From: Phormidium tanganyikae FI6-MK23
GTDB taxonomy: Bacteria; Cyanobacteriota; Cyanobacteriia; Leptolyngbyales; Leptolyngbyaceae
Assembly (NCBI GenBank): GCA_019359175.1
Contig: JAHHHU010000031.1
Location: forward strand, 1-37,016
Direction of reading: 5' to 3'
DNA length: 37,016 nt
Part shown: positions 1-7,590 of the stretch, in pieces
Position numbering within the stretch: position 1 is the stretch's first letter
How the letters are laid out: each line of letters starts with the position of its first letter
Position numbers and translations under genes: made by a program
The notes under the pieces: generated by a model
Seen by the model: only the letters and a program-made list of their open reading frames with translations
Databases searched by the model: none
What the model was told of the DNA's origin: nothing

Positions 1-71
1 CGTTCACCACGTTTCACCGCAGCAATTGCTTTGGAGCGCATATCTTCGCTGTAGGGGGCAGCCATAGCCAT
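1..71 (-). CDS. IS630-like transposase, N-terminus only (runs off the left edge)
   Basis: Reading leftwards from an ATG at 71 gives MAMAAPYSEDMRSKAIAAVK and continues off the window. The pattern PYSEDMRxKAIAAVxxGE is the start of the helix-turn-helix DNA-binding domain of IS630-family transposases, which cut and paste DNA at TA dinucleotides. Only about 23 codons are visible, so the catalytic DDE domain cannot be judged. The second ATG, two codons later, is an equally good start. The neighbouring sensor gene stops abruptly just upstream of this ORF, which suggests that the element inserted into that gene. The family call rests on a short but characteristic stretch. Confidence 0.7.
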   Translation of the reverse strand, partial: MAMAAPYSEDMRSKAIAAVKRGE

Positions 72-125
72 GCTTCACAACACTACCCCTCTAATATACG
101 TCCTAATACGCTTTGGTAACGCTAT
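1..125. mobile_element. End of an IS630-family insertion sequence, partial
   Basis: This stretch holds the transposase 5' end and about 50 bp of AT-rich leader, up to the point where the coding sequence of the adjacent sensor ends (stop codon at 122-124). The exact terminal inverted repeat cannot be fixed because the other end lies outside the window. A TA dinucleotide, the usual IS630 target, is present at 123-126. The boundary is an estimate, good to perhaps 20 bp. Confidence 0.45.
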
Positions 126-1192
126 AACGCCCCGGAACTGAGTAAAAACGTCGATCGAGTGTTGGCATTGATTTGCTCCATGAAATCCGCTTCTGGAACA
201 GTCACCAGCATCAGCCAATCAATGCCGCGTGGATCAGCGATCGGAATGACTTGTAGAAAATAGTTCGATCGATCAAATTGAGTGTTAAATTGCTGCGGTC
301 GAGTAATGTTCTCAAATCCGCCATAGTTCTGCTGTACATGAGCTGCACTTGATTTGAGGAGCGGTGCATCTGTCTCAAGCACAGAACGGCGTTTGGGCTG
401 TCCATCGCTATCCGCAACAAACGGCTCTTTTACGGTAGAGGATGCGACAAATAAACCATTACGCTCAATAATGAACACCTGTCCCAATCGACCAATTTTC
501 AGCGTTTTTGGATATTTACTAATGTCTGAAAGGACAAGTGAGGTTCCCAGCACGTAGCGGAGGTTCCCGCCCGCATCATACACAGGTAGAGCTGCATTTG
601 TTCCGATCACAGGCGATGCTTTCCAAGCAAAAATCGGACTCCAGACCGCTTGTTTTTGTCGAATTGCACTTTGATACCAAGGCCGATCGCGCGGATCAAA
701 GCGACCTGGAGCGGCTAAAGGTTGACCCCGACGACATTGCTGATCGAGTGCAACGGCTCGAACTGAGTCATCGATCGAGACCTTGCGTTCGTGAATTGCC
801 AACTGTCCGTTTGCAGCCCGAACAATCCCGATAAAATTACCTTGAGGATCGCTCAAGTGAGTTGCGCTTACGGTCGGATAGATTTGAAGCTGGCGGCAAA
901 GATACTGTTCTAACGTTGCAGAATTTAGGGAATTAAGTTCGATCGCGTTTGCGTTGTTCGCATTGGCTAGATGTGCGGTTTCGAGATAGGAACGAATATG
1001 ATCTTCAGTCCGATGTTCGACTTCTTGAATGAATTGATTGGCAAGACGACTCACCGATCGCTGTCCGTTCTGCCAAGAGAGATAGCCAACCAGTCCACTC
1101 GTACCGACCGTGAGCAACACAAAAGGAACCGTTAAAACGAGACGTAGCGGAACTTTTAGGCTGTGATGTCGCTGTCTGCGAAGAAACATCAT
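122..1192 (-). pseudogene. Cache-domain membrane sensor, C-terminus lost (truncated histidine kinase or cyclase)
   Basis: This 356-residue ORF has an N-terminal membrane segment (about residues 16-37, LRLVLTVPFVLLTVGTSG) and then a periplasmic double-Cache/PDC sensor region. Typical cues are RDRPWYQSAIRQKQAVWSP near residues 168-186 and the segment GIDWLMLVTVPEADFMEQIN near the end. In complete proteins this is followed by a second membrane helix, HAMP and a kinase or cyclase output domain. Here the protein stops a few residues later in LLSSGAL, exactly where the IS630-like element begins. It therefore has no output domain and is probably non-functional. Its ATG overlaps the stop of the upstream response-regulator fragment by four bases (ATGA), so the two were once a translationally coupled operon. 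The original output domain cannot be determined from this window. Confidence 0.75.
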
Positions 1193-1899
1193 AGTTTGAT
1201 CGGTTGCTTAAAGATTTCAGTCTGAAGGCGCGATCGATCAATCCGGCTGATCACTCGTGGAACTAGCTCCGATTGAATCAGCGATTTGCTAATAAAATCA
1301 TCAGCTCCTGCTGCGAATACCTGTTGAATGGATGCTGCATCTGTGTGAGCTGTCACGACTAGAATCGGCAAATGGCTCCACTGAGCATCTTGGCGCACGA
1401 TGCGACACAGATCAATGCCGCTCAAGGTTGGCATTTCTAAATCAATGATTAATAGATCGGGTTGGGTTGTGCAGAGCGTCTGCCAGAATTGCTCTGGGTC
1501 CTGCAAGCTTGTGACCTGAAGCCCCCACGGGTGAAGCAGATCAGACAACGTTGAGAGCATGACAGAATCATCATCCACAAGCAGCACTTTTGCGATCGCA
1601 GTTGCTTTCTGTAAGTGTTGGGCTTTTGGTAATACCTGCTGGATTACCTCAAAGACTTTGGCAAGTTCGATCGGTTGAGTGAGAAACTTCTGAACGCCTA
1701 ACCGAGATGCTGTAATCCGCGCCCTTAAGCTTTCATGCTCGGTAATTACAACGATCGGAACTGCTGGAAACTGTGATTTTAGCTCGGTCAGTAGCGCTAG
1801 ACCTGTTGCCTCTAAGCTGCGTTTAGCTTGCACATCTAGATTGAATAGAATTGCTTGAGGATTCGTTTGGGCGATAGTTTGTTTCGCACTAGTCGCCAT
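1189..1899 (-). pseudogene. Two receiver domains: C-terminal fragment of a broken hybrid response regulator
   Basis: The ORF begins inside a receiver domain. Its first 85 residues (PQAILFNLDVQ, PIVVITEHE, GVQKFLTQPI) match the second half of a REC fold but lack the first beta strand and the acidic pocket. A complete receiver follows (AKVLLVDDDSVMLSTL, phosphoacceptor Asp in LLIIDLEMP, Lys in DDFISKS). The missing start of the first receiver (PRVLVIDDRDSFTAQLRAD) lies immediately upstream in another frame and ends at a TAG at 1889-1891, so the break is a single-base frameshift near 1889-1900. The apparent ATG at 1899 is probably not a natural start. The ORF overlaps the sensor gene by four bases. 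Confidence 0.75.
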
Positions 1900-2325
1900 C
1901 TGTCACAGTTTCAATGCAAAGCCCCCAATTTGCGGCATCGGCTCGAAGTTGTGCTGTGAATGAGTCTCGATCGTCAATCACTAGCACGCGAGGAAGTTCG
2001 GCTAAATTTGCTCGAAGCGTTGGAGGTTTAGCGAGTTCTTGCTTTAGATGCGTAATTAAGGTTAAAATCTGCGATCGTTCAGTTTGGTTGAGCGACTTTT
2101 CTTGAATGAGTAAATGTTCGATCGAGCTAGTTTTGAACCCACCTCATACCCAAATGAACCTAGTGCCCCCGTGAGTTTGTGAGCTTCCTTTACTGCGTTG
2201 TGCTGCTCTTGTGGACTTAGGTTTTCAGCTTGTGTCGCTTGCTCTAACACCTCGATTCGGGCTGCAAAGGTGTCTTGATATCGCGCTAAGCGAATTCTTT
2301 CTTCTGGAATCGGTTCTTGGCAGCG
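1889..2325 (-). pseudogene. Hpt domain and first half of a receiver, frameshifted middle of the hybrid regulator
   Basis: Reading on from the OmpR-type ORF, one frame gives IPEERIRLARYQDTFAARIE and then AHKLTGALGSFGYEVGSK, a histidine-phosphotransfer domain with its phosphorylatable His (AHKLTG). Near 2115-2135 this frame drifts into nonsense. A different frame then resumes the Hpt helix (SSIEHLLIQEKSLNQTER), a linker, and the first half of a receiver (RVLVIDDRDSFTAQLRADAA), ending at a TAG at 1889-1891. Two frameshifts therefore bound and split this piece. Together with the flanking ORFs the ancestral protein was REC, winged helix, Hpt, REC, REC. Sequencing error is a possible alternative, but three breaks plus the truncated partner sensor favour real decay. 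Confidence 0.75.
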
Positions 2326-3044
2326 CTAGATTGCTGAACCCGATCTACTTGACGAGACGGCTTACTGGATGTCGCTCTAAGTCGATAGCCCATTCCGTAA
2401 ACCGTTTCTAGCAAATCTGCCTGCATTTCAACTGCTTTTAGCTTGCGGCGTACGTCTTTGATCAGATTTGTGACTGTGCTTTCACCCGGACAAGCATCGA
2501 TCGACCATAAGCGATCGATAATCTCACTCCGACTAAACGCCCGCTGCGGATTTCTCAAAAAAAGTAGCAGCACACTATATTCTTTTGGTGATAAAGAGAG
2601 CGGTTGTTCAATGTATAAGACTTCTGCTGAAACCGGATTCACGCTCAGATCTCCCCATGTCAGCACTGTCGGAGCTAATTTCGTTTCTCCGCGCCGCAGT
2701 AAGGCACGAATTCGCGCTAACAATTCAGATAAGTCATACGGCTTTGTAAGATAGTCATCCGCCCCTGCATCCAGTCCGCGCACAATATCTGCACTCGAAT
2801 CTTTTGCAGTCAGGAGCAAAATGGGCTTTTGGAAATCCTGCGATCGAAGCTGACGACAAAGGCTAATTCCATCAATTTTAGGAATCAGCAGATCTAGCAA
2901 AACTAGCTCATACTCCCATTCGATCGCTAGAGATAGCCCAGTTTGTCCATCGGTTGCGACATCCACTGTGTAATGTTGAGCAGTAAGCGCCTCTACAAGT
3001 AAATCTGCGATCGCTGAGTCATCTTCAATTAATAAAATTTTCAT
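2286..3044 (-). CDS. OmpR-family response regulator (REC and winged helix), N-terminal piece of a broken hybrid regulator
   Basis: These 252 residues begin with a receiver domain: MKILLIEDDSAIADLLVEAL, phosphoacceptor Asp in ELVLLDLLIPK near residue 51, Lys in DDYLTKPYD near residue 101. A trans_reg_C winged helix follows, from about residue 125 (LSPKEYSVLLLFLRNPQRAF, STVTNLIKDVRRKL, ETVYGMGYRL). These two domains are intact, so the piece could still bind DNA. The last residues, NRFQKKEFA, come after a frameshift, and the Hpt and receiver parts continue downstream in other frames. No intact sensor partner remains beside it. There is no strong ribosome-binding site ahead of the ATG at 3044. 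Confidence 0.75.
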   Translation of the reverse strand: MKILLIEDDSAIADLLVEALTAQHYTVDVATDGQTGLSLAIEWEYELVLLDLLIPKIDGISLCRQLRSQDFQKPILLLTAKDSSADIVRGLDAGADDYLTKPYDLSELLARIRALLRRGETKLAPTVLTWGDLSVNPVSAEVLYIEQPLSLSPKEYSVLLLFLRNPQRAFSRSEIIDRLWSIDACPGESTVTNLIKDVRRKLKAVEMQADLLETVYGMGYRLRATSSKPSRQVDRVQQSSAAKNRFQKKEFA

Positions 3045-3407
3045 AACTCATGTATTTGGAGATGCTTCCCTTTGGCGCGACCTATCGAGATACCCAGTAA
3101 TCTCCTATTCCTCAATGAGTGTTTAACATCTATATCTTGTAGGATTTTGTACCCCATGAGCATCTACCAATCGATAGATGACGAATCGCTTTATCGATTC
3201 GCTTTAACATAGCTGTAAAAGCGGAATAGCCAGAAATACTTTCATTAATCTCAATGGAAGAGAAGGTTGCATAAATTGAATTAGGACTAAATTGCGACTA
3301 TCACGACTATCAAAAGAAAGGCTTGAGGCAAGCGAAGGGCAACCGCAGATAGAGGTTCACAAAAGTTAAGCTGCTTAGAATTAAAGAGAAGTTTTAGCAG
3401 CAAGATC
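3045..3407. other. Intergenic region between the signalling locus and the DUF2945 gene
   Basis: These 363 bp separate divergent genes and must hold both promoters. No RNA gene or strong hairpin is obvious. The sequence is AT-rich. A GAGAAG motif at 3389-3394 lies about 13 bases before the ATG at 3408, so it is only a weak ribosome-binding candidate. No reliable -35/-10 pair could be assigned. Confidence 0.5.
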
Positions 3408-3629
3408 ATGAGCGACAAATTAAAAAAGGGCGACCACGTTGAATGGAATACATCCGGCGGTAAAACTGAAGGTGACATTAAAGAAGTCATCACAGAACCA
3501 ACCGATTTTAAGAATCATCATTTTGAAGCATCAAAAGAAAATCCTGAGTATTTAGTTGAAAGTTCAAAAAGTGGAAAAGATGCCATTCATAAAGAGGAAC
3601 AACTGAAGAAAACGAAGGAGAAAAAGTAA
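3408..3629 (+). CDS. DUF2945 (HVA1 / Tudor-like) small protein
   Basis: This small charged protein of 73 residues starts MSDKLKKGDHVEWNTSGGKT and carries EGDIKEVITEPTD and PEYLVESSKSGKDAIHKEEQ. That is the pattern of DUF2945, the hypervirulence-associated Tudor-fold family, which is usually 65-75 residues long, so it is full length. Its biochemical role is not established. In many bacteria it sits next to a DUF3140 gene. Here the DUF3140 gene follows directly but is destroyed, so the usual pair has lost one member. The C-terminus is lysine-rich (EEQLKKTKEKK). Confidence 0.85.
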   Translation: MSDKLKKGDHVEWNTSGGKTEGDIKEVITEPTDFKNHHFEASKENPEYLVESSKSGKDAIHKEEQLKKTKEKK

Positions 3630-3630
3630 T

Positions 3631-3834
3631 AGTTCAACATACTGCAACTCACAATCAGGAGACTCTAAAAGAGTTTCAAGAAGCGATTAATATGTCAGCT
3701 AAAGAATTAGAAGCTTGACTAAAAACGGAAGAGTCTCTATCCGTTGGAATGAAAAGCAGCGAAGATGCGGAACCGACTGGACATCTACCTATTCTCTAAA
3801 AAATTGGGGACATGAGCCACTAAAAGACAAGTGA
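3631..3834 (+). pseudogene. DUF3140 gene remnant: premature stop plus internal deletion
   Basis: Just after the DUF2945 stop, one frame reads ETLKEFQEAINMSAKELEA, then TGA at 3716-3718, then LKTEESLSVGMKSSEDAEPT. DUF3140 proteins normally read AWLKTEES here, so TGA replaces a Trp codon. A second frame carries the family's C-terminal signature TDWTSTYSLKNWGHEPLKDK and ends at 3834. The middle of the protein (by my recollection of the family about 40-45 residues, including the K-rich ILxKKKDDYT region) is missing. The two parts join at about 3765-3785, inside a sequence that can be read in either frame. No start codon is obvious for the upstream part. The gene is certainly non-functional as it stands. 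Confidence 0.8.
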
Positions 3835-3878
3835 TTTAATAAAGCGATCGCGCAATCTAACCTTATACACAAACGATT

Positions 3879-4892
3879 ATGACCCCTGAGCTTGGATTAG
3901 TTTGTATTTCCGCATCAAAAACGGTGCGATTTAAGACGATCACGCGCAAGCGATTATTGCAATTCGATTTAGTCGAACAGGAACGATTGCTGCGCGAATT
4001 GTATGCGGAAAATTTGCGACGATTGGGAATTGCGATCGAGTTTTGTGCCAGCAATGATATTCGACTTTATCGATTAAGTTCAGGACTATTTCCGTTTGCC
4101 GATGATCCGATGGGTGCGGCAGTTTTAGACGAGTTTACCGAAGGAATGGGGTTAGTTGGAGAACAGGCGACGCGGCTTGGAGTTCGGTTAGTTTTGCATC
4201 CGGATCAGTTCGTCGTGTTAAGTTCCGATCGACCTGAAGTAATCGAAAATAGCATCAAAATTTTATCAATGCACGCGCGGACGTTTGATCTGTTGGGACT
4301 ACCGCGATCGACTTGGGCATTGATGAACATTCACGGGGGGAAAGGAGATCGAGCAGAGCGGTTGATCGATTCGATTCGCAATCTCCCGGATAACATTCGC
4401 TTACGGATCACGCTCGAAAATGATGAGTACACTTACGGCGCAGAGCAAATGGTTTCGATCTGCAAAGCGGCAGGTGTTCCGCAGTTGTTTGACGCGCATC
4501 ATCATGTGATTCACGAGAAAGTGGAGAGCTATGAGGATGAAAGTGTGATTTGGGCGCTTGAAGAAGCTCGATCGACTTGGGAGAATCCGGATTGGCAAGT
4601 GGTTCACATTTCAAACGGTGCAGAGTCATTCTTGGATCAGAAGCATAGTGATTACATTACGGTGATGCCAAGTTGCTATCGTCAAGCACCTTGGATTGAG
4701 ATTGAAGCTAAACAAAAGGAGTTTGCGATTCAGAAGCTACAGGAAGAGTGGTTGTATTCGGATTTGAATGTGTTGCCACCTGTGGTGGTTGAGACTGAGG
4801 AGAAGAAAGAGGACATTCAGATTGAGGCGGTGACTCCATCGACTCAGGATGATGAGCCTTCTGAGTTGGTAGAGCAAGTGGTTTCGGTGTAG
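3879..4892 (+). CDS. uvsE: UV damage endonuclease UvsE (UVDE)
   Basis: UvsE nicks DNA 5' of UV photoproducts and starts an excision pathway separate from UvrABC. The 337-residue protein matches the UVDE TIM-barrel: LGLVCISASKTVRFKTIT at the start, NDIRLYRLSSGLFPFADDP, LVLHPDQFVVLSS, NIHGGKGDRAERLIDSI, RITLENDEYTY and LFDAHHHVIH. The conserved His, Glu and Asp residues in these segments are the expected metal ligands. The C-terminal 40 residues, rich in Glu and Val, are not part of the catalytic fold. The stop codon lies inside the first unit of a 41-bp tandem repeat. The gene is monocistronic as far as can be seen, and a MITE-like element follows it. Confidence 0.93.
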   Translation: MTPELGLVCISASKTVRFKTITRKRLLQFDLVEQERLLRELYAENLRRLGIAIEFCASNDIRLYRLSSGLFPFADDPMGAAVLDEFTEGMGLVGEQATRLGVRLVLHPDQFVVLSSDRPEVIENSIKILSMHARTFDLLGLPRSTWALMNIHGGKGDRAERLIDSIRNLPDNIRLRITLENDEYTYGAEQMVSICKAAGVPQLFDAHHHVIHEKVESYEDESVIWALEEARSTWENPDWQVVHISNGAESFLDQKHSDYITVMPSCYRQAPWIEIEAKQKEFAIQKLQEEWLYSDLNVLPPVVVETEEKKEDIQIEAVTPSTQDDEPSELVEQVVSV

Positions 4893-4969
4893 TTGGGAGT
4901 TATTGGTTTCGTTGCTTGTTTGTTTTGGTGTAGTTGGAAGTTGTTGGTTTCGTTGCTTGTTCGTTTTGG
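4888..4969. repeat. Two tandem 41-bp units spanning the uvsE stop codon
   Basis: Unit 1 (4888-4928) and unit 2 (4929-4969) are adjacent direct repeats starting TGTAGTTGG and ending GTTTTGG, with about four mismatches. The uvsE stop codon TAG (4890-4892) is in unit 1 and is copied in unit 2. The duplication therefore leaves the protein unchanged and only lengthens the 3' flank. Confidence 0.9.
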
Positions 4970-5243
4970 ATTGAAAATCTACCGTGTACGCACAAGTCGT
5001 TTATCGCTCCGTTTCGGTCGGCTTCTGCCCCCTAAGTCCCCCAAATTTGGGGGACTTTGAAGCTCAAAAAAGTCTTGGCGTTCTGGAAATTCCTTCTCAA
5101 AGTCCCCCATTCTGGGGGACTTAGGGGGCGAGAGGTCTAGGCGATCACAGATCAATCGACTTGTGTGTACACAGTATGAAAATCGGAGCTAACGATGCAA
5201 AGTTTGCGCCCCGGATTAAAATACTCTAATTTTAGGATTGGTT
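4893..5243. other. Gap between uvsE and the DHH gene, mostly repeats
   Basis: The 351 bp contain the second part of the 41-bp tandem repeat, a complete MITE-like element (4980-5176) and a short leader. No gene is visible. The leader of the next gene has AGGA at 5234-5237, which supports its ATG at 5244. Confidence 0.7.
4980..5176. mobile_element. MITE-like palindromic element with an 8-bp target duplication
   Basis: The element starts TACCGTGTACGCACAAGTCG and ends CGACTTGTGTGTACACAGTA, imperfect terminal inverted repeats of about 20 bp. It is flanked by a perfect 8-bp direct repeat TGAAAATC at 4972-4979 and 5177-5184, the mark of transposition. Inside are two long inverted arms: one with CCCCCTAAGTCCCCCAAA, the other with TTTGGGGGACTT-like and GGGGGACTTAGGGGGC sequence. 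Transcribed, it would fold into a long hairpin. It encodes nothing. The 8-bp duplication argues against IS630/Tc1 mobilisation (TA duplication) and fits families such as ISAs1, which make 8-10 bp. Related sequence recurs near 26063-26141 and 34381-34834. Confidence 0.85.
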
Positions 5244-6323
5244 ATGACTTTTACAGTTGATGCTACAGTCGGAACTCCGAATCAAGAAGTTGCAATTCAA
5301 GCTTTTAGGCAGTTTGTTGATCAAATCTCGCATTCTTCTAGAATTGTTGCTGTTCATGATTCGGATGCGGATGGAGTCACGGCTGGAGTCGTGTGGCAGC
5401 GGGCATTTGAAAGAGCAGGATTTGCTTCAGTTCATCGAGTGATTCCCGATCGAGAACGCAACGCCTGGACACCGAACAATCGAGCGATCGTACAATCCGC
5501 AAATCCCGCTCATCTATTCGTAATGGATTTGGGAAGCCGTTCTGAGCCTGTGATTTCTGGCGTTCCGACTTGTTTTATTGATCATCACCATCCTGAAGGT
5601 GTGCCCGATGGTGATACCTTGATCACCGCTTACACTTGGGAACCAATTCCAAATACTTCGCTGATCATTTGGGAACTGTGTCAAACGATCACAGATATTT
5701 CCGATCTCGATTGGATTGCTGCGATCGGAACATTGAGCGATTTAGGCGAGCGCGCTCCCTTTGAGCTACTAGCCACCGCAAAACGCAAGTACACTGCAAA
5801 GTATCTCAAAGAAGCAACCGCGCTGGTTAATGCCTCTCGGCGTGCTTCTCACTACGATCCTGAAGTGGCTGCTCGATCGCTGTTGAATCACTCAAGTCCA
5901 AAAGCGTTAGTAAATTCGGATAGTGCAGACGTGCAACAACTGAGATCGGCGCGTGAAGAAGTCAAACGCGAACTTGAGAAAGCACGAAAAGCAGCTCCAA
6001 TTTTTTCGGGAAATGTCGCTCTGATTCGGATGAACTCTCCCTGTCAAATTCATCCGCTGATTGCTCAGAGTTGGTGTGGACGATTGTCTAAACTAATCGT
6101 GATTGCAGCAAATGAGGGTTATATGCCGGGACGAGTGAACTTTGCGGCTCGATCGAACAGTGCCAACGTTCTCGAATTTCTTCGGAGTCAGAAGCTTTCG
6201 GCTGGAGAAGGAAGCTACGCACACGGACACGATCAGGCATCGGGGGGCACTTTGAGCATCGAACTTTGGAATGAATTGTTAGCAAAACTTGGATTTCCAG
6301 AAACCACTTTTGCGAAATCGTAA
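5244..6323 (+). CDS. DHH-family phosphoesterase (DHH plus DHHA1)
   Basis: This 359-residue protein belongs to the DHH superfamily (RecJ, NrnA and related metal-dependent phosphodiesterases). Motif I is HDSDADGV at residues 38-45, motif II MDLGS near 94-98, motif III DHHHPEG at 113-119 and motif IV GTLSDLGE near 165. The C-terminal DHHA1 part carries GHDQASGGTL, the usual glycine-rich nucleotide-contacting loop. All catalytic Asp/His positions are present, so it should be active. It is too short to be full RecJ, and its true substrate (short oligonucleotide, pAp, cyclic dinucleotide or other) cannot be told from sequence. An ATG at 5244 preceded by AGGA at a 6-base gap is preferred over a TTG two codons earlier. 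It is 100 bp upstream of the next gene, so membership of that operon is uncertain. Confidence 0.87.
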   Translation: MTFTVDATVGTPNQEVAIQAFRQFVDQISHSSRIVAVHDSDADGVTAGVVWQRAFERAGFASVHRVIPDRERNAWTPNNRAIVQSANPAHLFVMDLGSRSEPVISGVPTCFIDHHHPEGVPDGDTLITAYTWEPIPNTSLIIWELCQTITDISDLDWIAAIGTLSDLGERAPFELLATAKRKYTAKYLKEATALVNASRRASHYDPEVAARSLLNHSSPKALVNSDSADVQQLRSAREEVKRELEKARKAAPIFSGNVALIRMNSPCQIHPLIAQSWCGRLSKLIVIAANEGYMPGRVNFAARSNSANVLEFLRSQKLSAGEGSYAHGHDQASGGTLSIELWNELLAKLGFPETTFAKS

Positions 6324-6423
6324 AACTACCTCTCAAGACTGAGCGATTTCTCTCTAAGGTAGATGCCACTTCAAGTTTGAATAAACGAGCATAGAAATGA
6401 AAATCGAGTTATTCAAAAGATAA

Positions 6424-7551
6424 ATGCACGGTAGCTTAGTCACGCCCCTGCCAGATCAATTAATGCCAGCGGCAATTGAATCCATTGTTAAGAGCAATCC
6501 CTACTACAAAGCTGAACAAACGTTCAGCAAACTCATCGAAGCTGAGGACTTAGATCAGCGACTGAGCCAATTTGAGACTCAAATTCGATACTTTGAAACT
6601 GCGCTAACCTTTGCACTCAAGGAAGCTTACGATCAAGCGCAAGGTTCCGATGCCGCTCATCTATTCTTGCAGCGTGTCCTCTACCGCATCAATCGCTTAA
6701 ACCTATTTTGGTATGATGACCTAAATCACTATACCAATGAGCGATCGACGTATTTACAAAAAGTTCGCAACGAGATCGAAGCGGCTTGGCAGGCTTGGGA
6801 ACTCAAGCAGATTGATGTTGACTCTTATCATTCAGTCGATATCAAGCAAGCATTGCTCGATCGATATCAAGCGGATCTTGATCCTGAGCTATCCGCCGAC
6901 GCGCTCTATCTGCGTAAAGAGATGCCGTTTGAAGGCTACCGCTATCTTTTAGCGATTACCTCATTTGATGGTTTAGTGGAAGCGAGTCGTTTATCTCGGA
7001 TTCTTGGTGGTGCTGCGAACGAAGTCCAAGCTACATTAACTAAAGTATTGCTTGAGGAATACGGGAATGGTCGGTTGTCACGAAAACATTCCACGTTTTT
7101 CGCGAAAATGATGACCGAATTAAGTCTCAGCACTCAGCCCGAAGCTTATTTCGATCTTGTTCCCTGGCAAGCTTTAGCCACAACGAACCATAACTTCTTA
7201 CTGACTGAATGTAAGCGTCATTTTCTGCGCTACAACGGCGGACTCGCTTACTTTGAAGTAGCAGGCCCTTCTGCCTATCGGAACTATCTTGCAGCAGCAC
7301 AGCGGCTAGAACTCTCCGAAGGTGCAATGGGATATTGGGATCTGCACATCAAAGAAGACGAAAGACATGGGCGATGGATGATCGAAAACGTGACGTTGCC
7401 TCTCGTCGATATGTATCCGCAGCAAGCCTGGCAGCTTTTGTTGGGATATGACCAAGAGAAACTCATGGGCGATCGAGCAGGTGCAGCGATCGTAGAAATG
7501 ATTCGCCATGGTGTAGAGACTGAATCTCTTCCCGCGATCGGACTTGCGTAA
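6424..7551 (+). CDS. Iron-containing redox enzyme, haem-oxygenase-like fold (HDO superfamily)
   Basis: The 375-residue, mostly helical protein has the signatures of the haem-oxygenase-like diiron oxidase/oxygenase group. These are LLEEYGNGRLSRKH at 209-222 (E-E-Y-G-x-G with a His ligand) and HIKEDERHGRWM at 308-319 (H-x2/3-E/D-x3-H). Members of this superfamily do unusual oxidations such as N-oxygenation, C-C cleavage and chain desaturation, often in small-molecule biosynthesis. No haem proximal-His motif is recognised, so a non-haem iron site is inferred. It starts a packed cluster: the methyltransferase begins 39 bp downstream. A biosynthetic role is suggested by context, but substrate and product are unknown. 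Confidence 0.8.
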   Translation: MHGSLVTPLPDQLMPAAIESIVKSNPYYKAEQTFSKLIEAEDLDQRLSQFETQIRYFETALTFALKEAYDQAQGSDAAHLFLQRVLYRINRLNLFWYDDLNHYTNERSTYLQKVRNEIEAAWQAWELKQIDVDSYHSVDIKQALLDRYQADLDPELSADALYLRKEMPFEGYRYLLAITSFDGLVEASRLSRILGGAANEVQATLTKVLLEEYGNGRLSRKHSTFFAKMMTELSLSTQPEAYFDLVPWQALATTNHNFLLTECKRHFLRYNGGLAYFEVAGPSAYRNYLAAAQRLELSEGAMGYWDLHIKEDERHGRWMIENVTLPLVDMYPQQAWQLLLGYDQEKLMGDRAGAAIVEMIRHGVETESLPAIGLA

Positions 7552-7590
7552 TCGATCTTTGTTGTGATTTGAATTGATGAGGGTATTACC

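Noticed and set aside
3287-3493. Minus-strand ORF opposite the DUF2945 gene start
   Set aside because: It has no domain similarity, and the plus strand encodes a full-length DUF2945 protein.
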